A stretch of 64,000 nt of DNA from an uncultured Bacteroidales bacterium. GTDB taxonomy: Bacteria; Bacteroidota; Bacteroidia; Bacteroidales; Paludibacteraceae. The translations under genes and the position numbers were made by a program. The notes below the pieces were generated by a model. That model ran no database searches. It was not told where the DNA came from and worked only from the letters and a program-made list of their open reading frames with translations. Where the stretch lies: NCBI GenBank assembly GCA_902778935.1, contig CACYZT010000006.1:1-64000 (forward strand), given 5' to 3'. Positions 25,855 to 34,845 of this stretch are shown piece by piece (within the stretch, counting starts at the first letter, position 1; the number at the start of each line of letters is the position of its first letter).

Positions 25855-26275
25855 CGAACCCATTCGACGTTCGTTCATTATAGCTGTTCTCTTCTTGCTC
25901 TGCCTGACGGCTTGCGAAAAGAAGGACCCGTATGTTAATCCGGGCGATACACCTGACCCGCAGTGGAAAATCACGGTGGACACGACCGACATGACCGCGT
26001 CCATGACAGCGATTGTCAAAGTTGCTTTCGCGCAATCTGAAGGAACACTCGCTGCCTTCATGGGTAACGACTGCTGCGGCATAGCGCAGTATATAGAAGG
26101 GCTCTATTGGCTCTATCTCTCTCCTGCAACGAACGCGAAGGACGTGCAACTCAAGTTCTATTCGCCCAACCTCAAGCGTATCTTCGTCGCGAAAGAGACC
26201 TTCCCCTTTGTTAACGACGGTCTGCAGGGCACTGTCTCCAAACCCTTCACACCCGAATGGGACGTCGCCCAATAA
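25820..26275 (+). CDS. Small lipoprotein with a domain related to the giant proteins
   Basis: A 151-residue predicted lipoprotein. The hydrophobic stretch SFIIAVLFLLCLTAC ends in a lipobox with the Cys at about residue 32, and an EKKDPYVNPGDTPDP linker follows. The single domain (TASMTAIVKVAFAQSEGTLAAFMGNDCCGIAQYIEGLYWLYL) resembles the CVGMATI-type domain near the C-terminus of the giant proteins: a self-contained beta domain that starts with a methionine/threonine-rich strand and has the A-F-x-x-N-x-C-x-G core. All possible ATG starts (25820, 25829, 25832) lie inside the last 35 bp of the giant gene in another frame, so its translation is probably coupled. It may anchor or partner the giant protein at the membrane; this is inference. 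Confidence 0.7.
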   Translation: MKNMMLQVKNSNEPIRRSFIIAVLFLLCLTACEKKDPYVNPGDTPDPQWKITVDTTDMTASMTAIVKVAFAQSEGTLAAFMGNDCCGIAQYIEGLYWLYLSPATNAKDVQLKFYSPNLKRIFVAKETFPFVNDGLQGTVSKPFTPEWDVAQ

Positions 26276-26277
26276 CC

Positions 26278-26296
26278 AATCCTCAAATCTTCAAAT
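26278..26296 (+). repeat. AATCTTCA-type repeat abutting the PrsW start
   Basis: AATCCTCA and AATCTTCA units run straight into the start codon, ending CTTCAAATATGTCC, identical to the sequence over the start at 28292. Confidence 0.65.
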
Positions 26297-26989
26297 ATGT
26301 CCATTGTTCTAATGTATGTGGCAGCTTTGCTGCCAGCCATCATCCTGGGGCTCTATATTTGGCGCAAAGATCCGCATCCCGAACCCTTCGCATGGATAGG
26401 ACGGGCGTTCCTTTGCGGTGTCCTCATCTGTATGCCGGTCGCGATGCTCGAGAACTGGGTAATGCACCTCCTCTTTGGCGATGCCGGACCCGCCACGCTC
26501 ATCGGCTCTACCGGGCAGGCATTCCTCGTAGCGGCCGTACCCGAAGAGGGTGCCAAACTGCTGGTCTTATGGCTCTTGCTGCGCAAGAATAAAGTGTTCG
26601 ATGAGCATTTCGATGGTATCGTCTATGCCGTTTTCATCAGCCTCGGCTTTGCAGCCATTGAGAACGTAGCCTATGTCTTCATGGCGGGTGAGAACTGGCT
26701 CTCCACGGCTGTCATGCGCGCTCTGCTCGCTGTGCCCGGACACTATGCCTTCGCTATTCTCATGGGCTATTATTATTCGCTCTACCACTTCGTGGACCGC
26801 TCCAAACGCAATGCATGCCTCATGTTCCTCATGCCCGTCCTTGCGCACGGCGTCTATGACTCCATCGCTATGAGCGGAAGTGTCAACCCCATCGCAGGTA
26901 GTATCAGCTTCGTGGTGCTCATCTATTTCTGCATCAAACTGCAACGTGCCGCCCAGGCGAAAATCCAAGACCTATGTACCCGAAATTGA
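26297..26989 (+). CDS. PrsW-family intramembrane metalloprotease
   Basis: A 230-residue, about eight-helix membrane protein of the PrsW family (M82). The proposed active-site motifs are all present: AVPEEGAKLLVLW (EExxK), FDGIVYAVFISLGFAAIENVAYV (the ExxxY-type segment), VPGHYAFAILMGYYY and LAHGVYDS with conserved His residues. In Bacillus, PrsW cuts the anti-sigma factor RsiW at site 1; no anti-sigma target can be named here. The gene overlaps the following NUDIX gene by 16 bp. Confidence 0.85.
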   Translation: MSIVLMYVAALLPAIILGLYIWRKDPHPEPFAWIGRAFLCGVLICMPVAMLENWVMHLLFGDAGPATLIGSTGQAFLVAAVPEEGAKLLVLWLLLRKNKVFDEHFDGIVYAVFISLGFAAIENVAYVFMAGENWLSTAVMRALLAVPGHYAFAILMGYYYSLYHFVDRSKRNACLMFLMPVLAHGVYDSIAMSGSVNPIAGSISFVVLIYFCIKLQRAAQAKIQDLCTRN

Positions 26990-27528
26990 AAAACCGCCCT
27001 TGGCGTGTACTCAAGAGTGAGAACATCCTCCATCTCGGACAATGGCTCTCCGTACGGCAGGAGTGTGTCCAGTTGCCTTCCGGAACACAGATCCCTACCT
27101 GGTTCGTGCTCGAGTTCCCCGATTGGATCAATGTCATCGCTATCACCAAGGATGGCAAAATGGTCATGGAGGACCAGTACCGCCATGCCTTGGGACAGAC
27201 CCATTATGAACTCGTAGCAGGCGTCATCGATGAAGGTGAGACGCCACTCGAAGCTGCCAAACGCGAACTGAGTGAAGAAACAGGTTACGAAGGAGGCGAA
27301 TGGCAACTATTCATGACCCTCTCGCCTAATCCTACCAACCATAACAACCTCAGTTATACTTTCCTTGCTACCGGCGTGGAGAAAGTGCGCGAGCAGCACC
27401 AGGAACCTACCGAGGATATCCATGTCCATGTCCTCGAACCCGAACAGGTACTCGAGATGTTACAAGACGGAGAAATCATACAGGCCCTCCATGCCGCACC
27501 CTTATGGAAGTTCTTTGCACAAAAATAA
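26974..27528 (+). CDS. NUDIX hydrolase (ADP-ribose pyrophosphatase-like)
   Basis: A 184-residue cytoplasmic NUDIX protein. The Nudix box GVIDEGETPLEAAKRELSEETGY (residues about 77-99) fits G-x5-E-x7-R-E-x2-E-E-x-G-Y fully, so metal-dependent cleavage of a nucleoside diphosphate linked to another moiety is expected. The fold preceding it (VIAITKDGKMVMEDQYRHALGQTHYELVAG) resembles ADP-ribose pyrophosphatases. Substrate is unproven. It overlaps PrsW by 16 bp upstream and the TtcA-like gene by 25 bp downstream, so the three are translated as a tight series. Confidence 0.88.
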   Translation: MYPKLKNRPWRVLKSENILHLGQWLSVRQECVQLPSGTQIPTWFVLEFPDWINVIAITKDGKMVMEDQYRHALGQTHYELVAGVIDEGETPLEAAKRELSEETGYEGGEWQLFMTLSPNPTNHNNLSYTFLATGVEKVREQHQEPTEDIHVHVLEPEQVLEMLQDGEIIQALHAAPLWKFFAQK

Positions 27529-28265
27529 CACGACGCTTTCATAAGGCCTGCGCCGATTACCACCTCCTCGAGGACGGCGACCATGTGCTCATCGGGCTCA
27601 GCGGAGGAAAAGACAGCCTCCTACTTACCGAACTGCTCGGACGAAGGGCGAAGATTTACAAACCTCGCTTCACCGTCACTGCGCTCCATGTGCGCGTCAA
27701 GGAACGAGATTACCAAACCGACCTCTCCTATCTCGAGTCTTTCTGCGCCGAGGCCGGCGTCCCCCTCCTCGTCCGTGATACCGAAATCGGAGAAGCACCC
27801 GCCAATGCCCAATCTTCAAATCTTCAAATCTTCAAATCTTCAAATCGTAAAAGCCCCTGCTTTTTATGCTCCTGGTACCGCCGCAAAACCCTCTTCAATG
27901 TTGCGCAAGAGCTGGGCTGTAACAAGATTGCCTTCGGCCATCATCGCGACGATGTGCTGCAAACGCTCCTCATGAACCTCATCTATCAGGGTGCTTTCGC
28001 GTCCATGCCACCGATGCTCCGGCTCGAGAAAATGCCTATCCGTATCATACGACCTCTCTGTCTCATCGATGAAGCCGATATAGCCGCTTATGCGAACGAA
28101 AGGGATTACCACAAGCAAACCAAACTCTGTCCCTTCGAGCATGTCAGTTCGCGAACGCAAGTCCAACAACTGCTCAACGATATCAAAACCCTCAATCCCG
28201 AAGCGCCTGACTCCCTCTTCGCCGCTATGACCAATATCAAACCCGATTATCTCCCTAAATTATAA
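27504..28265 (+). CDS. ttcA: TtcA-like tRNA 2-thiocytidine synthetase
   Basis: A 253-residue PP-loop ATPase of the TtcA/TilS group. The PP-loop SGGKDSLLL is at about residues 33-41 and the CxxC pair is in SPCFLCSWYRRKTLF; a third Cys lies in QTKLCPFEHVS. These Cys ligands hold the Fe-S cluster used to add sulfur to C32 of tRNAs in TtcA. IAFGHHRDDVLQTLLMNL is the other family signature. Between the PP-loop domain and the CxxC the sequence SSNLQIFKSSNRK is encoded by four AATCTTCA units, an insertion not expected in the family. The start overlaps the NUDIX gene by 25 bp. Confidence 0.87.
   Translation: MEVLCTKITRRFHKACADYHLLEDGDHVLIGLSGGKDSLLLTELLGRRAKIYKPRFTVTALHVRVKERDYQTDLSYLESFCAEAGVPLLVRDTEIGEAPANAQSSNLQIFKSSNRKSPCFLCSWYRRKTLFNVAQELGCNKIAFGHHRDDVLQTLLMNLIYQGAFASMPPMLRLEKMPIRIIRPLCLIDEADIAAYANERDYHKQTKLCPFEHVSSRTQVQQLLNDIKTLNPEAPDSLFAAMTNIKPDYLPKL
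27811..27842 (+). repeat. AATCTTCA x4 tandem repeat inside ttcA
   Basis: Four perfect 8-bp AATCTTCA units lie in frame upstream of the CxxC codons. Gain or loss of a unit would shift frame and remove the Fe-S half of the protein. Confidence 0.85.
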
Positions 28266-28291
28266 ATCTTCAAATCTTCAAATCTTCAAAT
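28266..28291 (+). repeat. AATCTTCA tandem repeat abutting the DUF486 start
   Basis: Three AATCTTCA units fill the whole spacer between ttcA and the next gene and run into the ATG (CTTCAAATATGTCC). Confidence 0.75.
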
Positions 28292-28663
28292 ATGTCCAGT
28301 ATTTACACCATCCTCCTTCTTCTTGCGTCGAATATCTTCATGACGCTCGCTTGGTACGGTCATCTCAAACTGCAGCAGACCGGTTTTTTTACCAATGCCA
28401 CACCCCTTATCTTCGTCATCCTCCTCTCCTGGGGCATCGCTTTCTTTGAGTACTGCCTGCAGGTTCCGGCTAACCGTATAGGCTTTGAGGGCAACGGAGG
28501 CCCTTTCAGCTTGATGCAACTCAAAGTCATTCAGGAGGTCATCACTCTTATTGTCTTCATCGCTTTCTCTGCCATCGCTTTCCACATGCCTCTACGATGG
28601 AACCATCTCGTTGCCTGTATCCTTCTCATCGCTGCCGTCTATTTCGTCTTCGCCTTCAAATAA
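28292..28663 (+). CDS. DUF486 family small membrane protein
   Basis: A 123-residue protein with four predicted membrane helices, matching the DUF486 family of small DMT-like proteins. Family features are SNIFMTLAWYGHLK in helix 1, LLSWGIAFFEYCLQVPANRIG, and LKVIQEVITLIVFIAFSAIAF followed by RWNHLVACILLIAAVYFVF. Length is normal. No substrate is known. It follows ttcA with only the AATCTTCA repeat between them and is the last gene of this set before the efflux pump promoter. Confidence 0.85.
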   Translation: MSSIYTILLLLASNIFMTLAWYGHLKLQQTGFFTNATPLIFVILLSWGIAFFEYCLQVPANRIGFEGNGGPFSLMQLKVIQEVITLIVFIAFSAIAFHMPLRWNHLVACILLIAAVYFVFAFK

Positions 28664-28717
28664 CCCTTCGCCTTCCCGTTAGTCCGTTCGCCTTTATCAC
28701 AAAAATCTTCGATTTTA

Positions 28718-28749
28718 TTTGCATATATCATTTTTTTTTTGTAATTTTG
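28718..28749 (+). promoter_or_regulatory. Promoter for the RND efflux operon
   Basis: TTTG at 28718-28721, 20-bp spacer, TAATTTTG at 28742-28749 and the common continuation CACCG. TTTGCATATAT over the -33 box recalls the palindrome at 4111. The start codon is at 28775. Confidence 0.72.
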
Positions 28750-28774
28750 CACCGCAAAATAATACTGATTAACA

Positions 28775-29854
28775 ATGAAAGCAAAATTATGGATTCTTTT
28801 GGCTGTGGCAATGGGTGTTACAGCGTGTGGTTCGGGTGTGCCCAATGTGGTGCCCACATCGTATCAGACAATGACCATCGGTAAGAGTGACATCAAGGTG
28901 CCGCTCAAGTACAGCGCGACGCTCAAAGGTACAGCGGATGTGACCATCATGCCGCAGATTAGCGGTCAGCTGATGGAGGTGTGTATCAAGGAAGGTCAGC
29001 AGGTAAAGAAGGGACAAGTGCTGTTCCGTATTGACAGCCGTGACGCCCAATTGGAGTTGGAGTCAGCAGAGGCGAACCTGTTAGCCGCTCAAGCACAGGA
29101 GAGTAGTGCCAAACTGGAATTCGAGAGCAATACGAACTTGTATAATAAAGGTATCGTTAGCAAGTATGTGCTTGACAATGCGGAGAATCAGTACAAGCAG
29201 GCCAAGGCTTCGGTGGCGCAGTATAGAGCCATAGCCAACCGTGCACGTGTAAACCTCAGTTATTGTACCATAGAAGCGCCTGTCGCCGGTGTGATTGGTT
29301 CGATTCCGGTGTTCGCCGGAGACCAGGTGAGTCCGGGCACGTATCTGACGCTACTCAGCGGTAACGCCAAGATGTACGCGGAGTTCTCCGTGAGCGAATC
29401 GGTGCTCGAAGAGCGCGCCAATGGCGAAGCGAATGGTTCGCTGGCGAGTTTCCCGGATGTGACTTTCCTCTTCAAGAGCGGCACGGAGTACGGCCACAAA
29501 GGACGTATCACCAGTGTTACCGGTACGGTCGATCGTACGACCGGTGCGCTCACCTGCAAGGCGACCTTCCCCAACCCCGACGGTATCCTCTATTCGGGTA
29601 TCCAGGGTACGGTTCTTGTCCCCTTCGCCGTGAGCGATGTGATGGTCGTTCCGCAGAACGCTATCGTGCGACTGCAAGACAAATCGCTGGCGTACAAAGT
29701 AGGTGCTGACAGCTGTGCGTACAGCGTCATCGTGAAGACGGTGAACTTTGGTTCCGAGCGCGACCTTGTGGTAACCGAAGGTCTCGAAGTAGGCGATGAG
29801 ATCGTAACCATCGGCGCGAACAATTTAGTAGAAGGACAGAGAGTGATTTTCTAA
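28775..29854 (+). CDS. RND efflux periplasmic adaptor lipoprotein (AcrA/MexE-like)
   Basis: A 359-residue membrane fusion protein. The signal MKAKLWILLAVAMGVTAC ends in a lipobox (Cys18), so it is lipid-anchored. The order is typical: a beta-barrel/lipoyl half (YSATLKGTADVTIMPQISGQLMEVCIKEGQQVKKGQVLFRID), an alpha-helical hairpin (ELESAEANLLAAQAQ to QYRAIANRARVNL), the second lipoyl half (YCTIEAPVAGVIGSIPVFAGDQV) and a beta-barrel with the membrane-proximal domain. It links the inner-membrane pump with the outer-membrane channel, both encoded downstream. It heads the operon behind a good promoter. Substrates unknown. Confidence 0.93.
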   Translation: MKAKLWILLAVAMGVTACGSGVPNVVPTSYQTMTIGKSDIKVPLKYSATLKGTADVTIMPQISGQLMEVCIKEGQQVKKGQVLFRIDSRDAQLELESAEANLLAAQAQESSAKLEFESNTNLYNKGIVSKYVLDNAENQYKQAKASVAQYRAIANRARVNLSYCTIEAPVAGVIGSIPVFAGDQVSPGTYLTLLSGNAKMYAEFSVSESVLEERANGEANGSLASFPDVTFLFKSGTEYGHKGRITSVTGTVDRTTGALTCKATFPNPDGILYSGIQGTVLVPFAVSDVMVVPQNAIVRLQDKSLAYKVGADSCAYSVIVKTVNFGSERDLVVTEGLEVGDEIVTIGANNLVEGQRVIF

Positions 29855-29857
29855 TTT

Positions 29858-32800
29858 ATGAAAGAGAATATTTTCATCAAGCGAAGCGTGATGGCCATAT
29901 CGATAGCATTGGTCATTATGCTCGTTGGATATATCAGCCTCAACACTCTGCCTGTGGAGCAATATCCGAATATCGCTCCGCCGACAGTGGATGTATCTAC
30001 TTCCTACGCGGGCGCTGATGCGAACACCTGTATGACTTCTGTCGTTCGACCGCTGGAAGAGCAAATCAACGGTGTGCAGGACATGACATACATGACGGCT
30101 ACCGCTTCTTCGACGGGTGATGTGAACATCATGGTCTATTTCAAGCAGGGCACCGACCCCGATATGGCGGCCGTCAATGTGCAAAACCGTGTGTCACAAG
30201 CAGAGGCGTTACTGCCGGCGGATGTGCTGCAGACAGGCGTGACCGTTACCAAACGGCAGAACAGTATCCTGCAGATCTCCGGTCTTAAATCGACCGATGG
30301 CAAGTATGACGCGGATTTTATATCGAACTATATTGATATCAATGTCAAGCCGCGTTTGTTGCGTATTTCCGGTGTGGGAAATGTCAGTAACTTAGGTAAC
30401 ACCTACGCGCTGCGTGTATGGTTGAAACCGGATGTGATGGCGCAGTATGGTCTCGATCCGACGGATATATCTTCCGCTATCAGTGCGCAGAGTTTCGTCA
30501 CCTCTACCGGTACGCTCGGTCAACAGTCGGAGAATGCCTACCAGTACCCAATGGAGTACAAAGGTACGCTCAAGAGTATCGAGGAATTTGAGAATATCGT
30601 CATCCGTACGCAGGATAACAGCAATGTGCTGTACCTCCGCGATGTGGCGACCGTGGAGATAGGCGCGAAAGCCTACACGATGACCTCCGATATGGACGGC
30701 AAACCCGGTGTGTTCTTTCTCGTCAACCAGTCGCCTGGTGCGAACGCCACACTGGTGAACCAGCAGATTAACGAGTTGTACAAGCAACTCAAGCCGACAT
30801 TGCCGGCAGGACTGGAGTTTGTCACGCTGGAGACCAGCGATGACTTCCTTTATGCGGCCATTCATAATGTGGTGGAGACACTTATCATCGCTATCCTCCT
30901 CGTCATCATCGTCGTATATTTCTTCCTGCAGAACTGGAAGGCGACACTTATTCCTTCTATCTCTATTATCGTGTCTCTGCTCGGTACCTTCACCATTGTG
31001 CAGGTAGCCGGATTTTCGCTTAATATCATCACGCTCTTCGGATTGGTGCTCGCTATCGGTACGGTCGTCGATGATGCCATTGTCGTCGTCGAAGCCGTGA
31101 TGGCGAAACTCGAAACGGGCAAGATGAAGGGCACTCCAAAAGACAAAGCCGTTCAGGCAACCCGCGAGGCGCTGAGCGAGGTATCAACGGCCGTTATATC
31201 CTGTACGCTCGTTTTTATGGCGGTGTTCATCCCTGTGACATTCATGAGCGGAACGAGTGGAACCTTCTTTACCCAATTCGGTGTGACATTGGCGGGTTCC
31301 GTAGGTCTCTCTTGTGTCTGCGCATTGGTGCTCTGCCCCGCCCTTTGTGCGATTTTGATGCGGCCTACTGATGAGAAAACGCTCGATGGCAAGAAATGGA
31401 AGGGTATCGACTACTATACAAAGATTGCTTACGAGGCCAGTTACAATGCTATCTTGGGCAAATACCAAGGTGCTGTGCAGAAATACCTGAAGCGCCCAGC
31501 GCTGTCGTTTGCGCTTTTAGCCGGCGCTATTGTGCTGTTCGTACTGTTCATGAAGATTATGCCTTCGGGTCTCGTTCCGCAGGAAGACCAAGGCGTTATC
31601 ATGTGTGAGGTGCGTATGCCGGAAGGAGCAACGCTGCACGAGAACAGTGAGATTATGAAACAGGTGGAAGAGAAAGTGCAAGCCATTCCGGAGTTGGAGA
31701 GTTACGGGTTGGTGAGCGGATATGGACTTATCTCTTCCAATGGATCGAGTTACGCCTCGCTGATTATCCGTCTGAAGAATTGGGATAAGCGTAAAGGGAC
31801 CGAACATTATATCGACAATATCATGTATCGTTTCTACTTTGATTGTCTGTCGATTAAGAATGCGCAGGTACTGCCGTTCCAGATGCCACAGATTCCGGGA
31901 TATGGTACATCCAATAGTATCGACCTGCAAGTGCAGGATAGGAGCGACGGAGACTTCTCCGATTTCGGAAACAAGACCAATGCGCTGATGGTGAAACTGA
32001 TGGAGCGTAAGGAGATAGCGAGCGCGATGTCCACTTTCTCGGAGCGTTTCCCGAAATTCAAAGTGCATGTGGATCCCGTTCAGTGTGAACGCGCCGGTAC
32101 CACGGCTAAGTCGGTGCTCAGCACCCTCGGTGCGTACTGCGGTGGTTCGTATGTGGGTAACTTCAACCAGTTCAGTAAGGTATATCAGATTTGGATAAGC
32201 TCCGCACCGGAGTATCGTCTCGACCCTTCCTCGCTGAACAATATGTATATCAAGGTAGCGAACAATAAGATGGCGCCGCTCTCGCAGTTTGTGACGCTCG
32301 AGGAGATTGTCGGCTCGTCCTCGCAGAATCACTTCAACCTCTTCCAGTCTATCTCGTGTTCCGTAACGCCCGCAAACGGCTACTCGGAGGCGCAGGCGCA
32401 GCAGGCAATAGCGGAGGTATTCAAAGACAATATGCCGAACTACTGCTCCTATGAATATGGCTCGATGTCGCGTGAGGTAGCCTCCAGTGCGAAAGACAAC
32501 ACGACGCTCATCATCTATCTGATCTGCGTTATCCTAATCTATCTCATTCTTGGCTCGCTCTATAACAGCTGGCTCACGCCGTTCGCGGTGCTGCTGTCCG
32601 TGCCGTTCGGTTTGATGGGTTCGTTCCTATTCTCATGGATTGGCAATAAGATAGGCCTGCCGGGCATGGAGAACAATGTCTATTTGCAGACAGGTGTCAT
32701 TATGTTGATTGGTTTGCTCGCCAAGACAGCGATTCTTATTACCGAGTTCGCGTCCGAGCGTCGTAAACAAGGACTGAGTATCGCAGAGGCGGCGTTCGAG

Positions 32801-33070
32801 GCTTGTAAAGAGCGTCTGCGTCCGATTCTGATGACAGTCATCACGATGATTGCCGGTATGATTCCGTTGATTATCTCCGGCGGTGCCGGTGCTAACGGAA
32901 ACCGTGCCTTGGCGCTTGGTGTCGTAGGCGGTATGAGTATCGGTACCATTGCCCTGCTATTCATCACGCCGGCGTTCTTCATCATCTTCCAAACGTTGGA
33001 AGAGAAAGTGAGCGGAAGTCCCGTCAAAGAGGATGCGAAAAGCGCAAACGGAAAGGAGGAAGCGAAATGA
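29858..33070 (+). CDS. RND efflux transporter, HAE1 (AcrB-like)
   Basis: A 1070-residue inner-membrane pump of the hydrophobe/amphiphile RND class, usual length. It begins MKENIFIKRSVMAISIALVIMLVGYISLNTLPVEQYPNIAPP. Helix 4 has the proton-relay pair in GLVLAIGTVVDDAIVVVEAV (two Asp), and the C-terminal half has GVIMLIGLLAKTAILITEFA with the conserved Lys. Two large periplasmic loops follow helices 1 and 7. A charged Lys/Glu-rich tail ends the protein. Together with the adaptor before and the outer-membrane channel after it forms a tripartite proton-driven exporter. It starts 3 bp after the adaptor stop and overlaps the next gene by 4 bp. Confidence 0.95.
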   Translation: MKENIFIKRSVMAISIALVIMLVGYISLNTLPVEQYPNIAPPTVDVSTSYAGADANTCMTSVVRPLEEQINGVQDMTYMTATASSTGDVNIMVYFKQGTDPDMAAVNVQNRVSQAEALLPADVLQTGVTVTKRQNSILQISGLKSTDGKYDADFISNYIDINVKPRLLRISGVGNVSNLGNTYALRVWLKPDVMAQYGLDPTDISSAISAQSFVTSTGTLGQQSENAYQYPMEYKGTLKSIEEFENIVIRTQDNSNVLYLRDVATVEIGAKAYTMTSDMDGKPGVFFLVNQSPGANATLVNQQINELYKQLKPTLPAGLEFVTLETSDDFLYAAIHNVVETLIIAILLVIIVVYFFLQNWKATLIPSISIIVSLLGTFTIVQVAGFSLNIITLFGLVLAIGTVVDDAIVVVEAVMAKLETGKMKGTPKDKAVQATREALSEVSTAVISCTLVFMAVFIPVTFMSGTSGTFFTQFGVTLAGSVGLSCVCALVLCPALCAILMRPTDEKTLDGKKWKGIDYYTKIAYEASYNAILGKYQGAVQKYLKRPALSFALLAGAIVLFVLFMKIMPSGLVPQEDQGVIMCEVRMPEGATLHENSEIMKQVEEKVQAIPELESYGLVSGYGLISSNGSSYASLIIRLKNWDKRKGTEHYIDNIMYRFYFDCLSIKNAQVLPFQMPQIPGYGTSNSIDLQVQDRSDGDFSDFGNKTNALMVKLMERKEIASAMSTFSERFPKFKVHVDPVQCERAGTTAKSVLSTLGAYCGGSYVGNFNQFSKVYQIWISSAPEYRLDPSSLNNMYIKVANNKMAPLSQFVTLEEIVGSSSQNHFNLFQSISCSVTPANGYSEAQAQQAIAEVFKDNMPNYCSYEYGSMSREVASSAKDNTTLIIYLICVILIYLILGSLYNSWLTPFAVLLSVPFGLMGSFLFSWIGNKIGLPGMENNVYLQTGVIMLIGLLAKTAILITEFASERRKQGLSIAEAAFEACKERLRPILMTVITMIAGMIPLIISGGAGANGNRALALGVVGGMSIGTIALLFITPAFFIIFQTLEEKVSGSPVKEDAKSANGKEEAK

Positions 33071-34452
33071 GAAAGTATATAGCTATTATTCTTGCCGGGC
33101 TTGTATTGAGTTCCTGCGGCGTATATAGAAAATACCAATCGCAAACGGATGCACCGGAAGACCTGTTCGGTAGCGGCGATTCGATTGCGCATGAGGCGCT
33201 CAGTGACACGGCTTCTCTTGCAGAGATTAGTTGGCGGGAGTTTTTTACAGACCCCTTGCTTCAAAATCTGATTGACTCGGCACTCGCGCGCAACACCGAT
33301 ATGCAGTCGGCCAAACTGGTGGTTCAACAGGCGCAGGCTTCGCTCAAAGCAGCGAAACTGGCGTATCTGCCTTCGCTCAGTCTTAGTCCGCAGGCGAGCA
33401 TCTCAACCCAGATGTTTGGTTCGGCAGGGAATGGTACGGGGCTGAACTATTCATACAACATCCCGCTGCAACTCGACTGGAACATAGGTATTTCCGGTTC
33501 AGTGACGGTCAACAAGCGTAAGACCCAGGCGGTGCTCGAGCAGGCGAAAGCTTCTCGTGATGCCACGCAGGCAAACCTCATCGCCACCGTAGCACAGGAA
33601 TATTACCAACTGCTGCTGCTCGACAAAGAGTTGGAGATCCTCATCGAGACGGACAGCCTTTGGGATGAATCGTTGGAGACCGAGCGTGCGCTGTGGGAGA
33701 ACGGACAGGCATACTCGACGGCTGTCAACCAGATGGAGTCGTCTAATCTTAGCGTCAAGACACAGATAGTCGATACCAAGCGGCATATTCAGTCCGTGGA
33801 GAACGAGATATGCAAACTGCTCCGTATGACGCCGCGTCCTATTGAGCGTACCGCGTGGGGCGACTATGAGCTGCCTGGGCGTTTCAGTACCGGAGTACCG
33901 GCTGCGTTGCTCGAGAACCGTCCGGATATCAAAGCGGCAGACCAAGTGCTTGCAGAAGCATTCTATAACACAGCGCTGGCGCGTGCACAGTTCTTCCCTT
34001 CGTTCTCGCTGCAAGGTATTCTCGGTTGGATAGGCGAGAGTGGGGCTGACCCGGGAGCAATGTTGCTCAAAGCTTTGGCGTCTCTGTCGCAACCGATTTT
34101 CGCAGCCGGTAAACTGACGGCGCAACTCAAAATCGCCAAATATAACCAGGAGGATAAACTCAACAAGTATGTCCAGACGGTGATCGAGGCGGGTAATCAA
34201 GTGAACGAGGCGCTGGCGGACTGTCAGGCAGCCAAGGATAAGATGGAGCTGTACAAGCGTCAGGTAGAGGTTCTGCACCTTGCCTACACCGGCACACACG
34301 AATTGATGAACAACGGTAAAGCGACCTATATGGAAGTGCTGAAGGCACAGGAGTCGCTTCTCTCTGCACAGCTGAACGAGGCGGAGAATATGTACAACGG
34401 AGCCATCGGACTCATCGGACTATATATCGCCCTCGGCGGTGCCGTACATTAA
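33067..34452 (+). CDS. Outer membrane efflux channel lipoprotein (OprM/NodT-like)
   Basis: A 461-residue TolC-family channel with a lipoprotein signal MRKYIAIILAGLVLSSC (Cys17). Two repeated outer membrane efflux domains are seen: WREFFTDPLLQNLIDSALARNTDMQSAKLVVQQAQASL in the first half and LLENRPDIKAADQVLAEAFYNTALARAQFFPSFSL in the second, each with the long helices that build the periplasmic tunnel. It forms the outer-membrane exit for the RND pump. ATGA overlap of 4 bp with the pump gene shows coupled translation. Standard length. Confidence 0.94.
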   Translation: MRKYIAIILAGLVLSSCGVYRKYQSQTDAPEDLFGSGDSIAHEALSDTASLAEISWREFFTDPLLQNLIDSALARNTDMQSAKLVVQQAQASLKAAKLAYLPSLSLSPQASISTQMFGSAGNGTGLNYSYNIPLQLDWNIGISGSVTVNKRKTQAVLEQAKASRDATQANLIATVAQEYYQLLLLDKELEILIETDSLWDESLETERALWENGQAYSTAVNQMESSNLSVKTQIVDTKRHIQSVENEICKLLRMTPRPIERTAWGDYELPGRFSTGVPAALLENRPDIKAADQVLAEAFYNTALARAQFFPSFSLQGILGWIGESGADPGAMLLKALASLSQPIFAAGKLTAQLKIAKYNQEDKLNKYVQTVIEAGNQVNEALADCQAAKDKMELYKRQVEVLHLAYTGTHELMNNGKATYMEVLKAQESLLSAQLNEAENMYNGAIGLIGLYIALGGAVH

Positions 34453-34475
34453 ACGAAACATAGCAAAAACAGATA

Positions 34476-34841
34476 ATGAAAGAACTAACAACCAAGAAAC
34501 TGCTGGATACCATCATTGAGGGTATCCGAAATCGAAAAGGACAACGCATTGTGACCATAGACCTGCGCAAAATCAAAGAAGCACCGGTGGAAATGATGCT
34601 TATTTGCGAAGGACAGAGCAACACCCAGGTGGCGGCTATCGCTGACGAGGTGGATGATTTCGTGCGTACGAAGACACATGTGCATCCCCTCTCTGTCGCC
34701 GGACAGGAGAACGCCGAGTGGATAGCCATGGACTATGGCACGATATTCGTGCATATCATGCAGCGCGAACCCAGAGCTTTCTATGACATAGAGCACCTCT
34801 GGGCGGATGGTAAGACCACGGAACTACCCGAAATGCTCTAA
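34476..34841 (+). CDS. rsfS: Ribosome silencing factor RsfS
   Basis: A 121-residue RsfS/DUF143 (Iojap) protein. It binds ribosomal protein uL14 and blocks joining of ribosomal subunits, slowing translation when nutrients are short. The signature stretches are MMLICEGQSNTQVAAIADEVDDFVRTKTHVHPLSVAGQENAEWIAMDYGTIFVHIMQREPRAFYDIEHLW-like; the Glu-Trp-Ile-Ala-Met-Asp-Tyr-Gly and the F-Y-D-I-E-H-L-W parts are diagnostic. In many Bacteroidetes rsfS precedes ftsH, as here. Confidence 0.94.
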   Translation: MKELTTKKLLDTIIEGIRNRKGQRIVTIDLRKIKEAPVEMMLICEGQSNTQVAAIADEVDDFVRTKTHVHPLSVAGQENAEWIAMDYGTIFVHIMQREPRAFYDIEHLWADGKTTELPEML

Positions 34842-34845
34842 TAAC

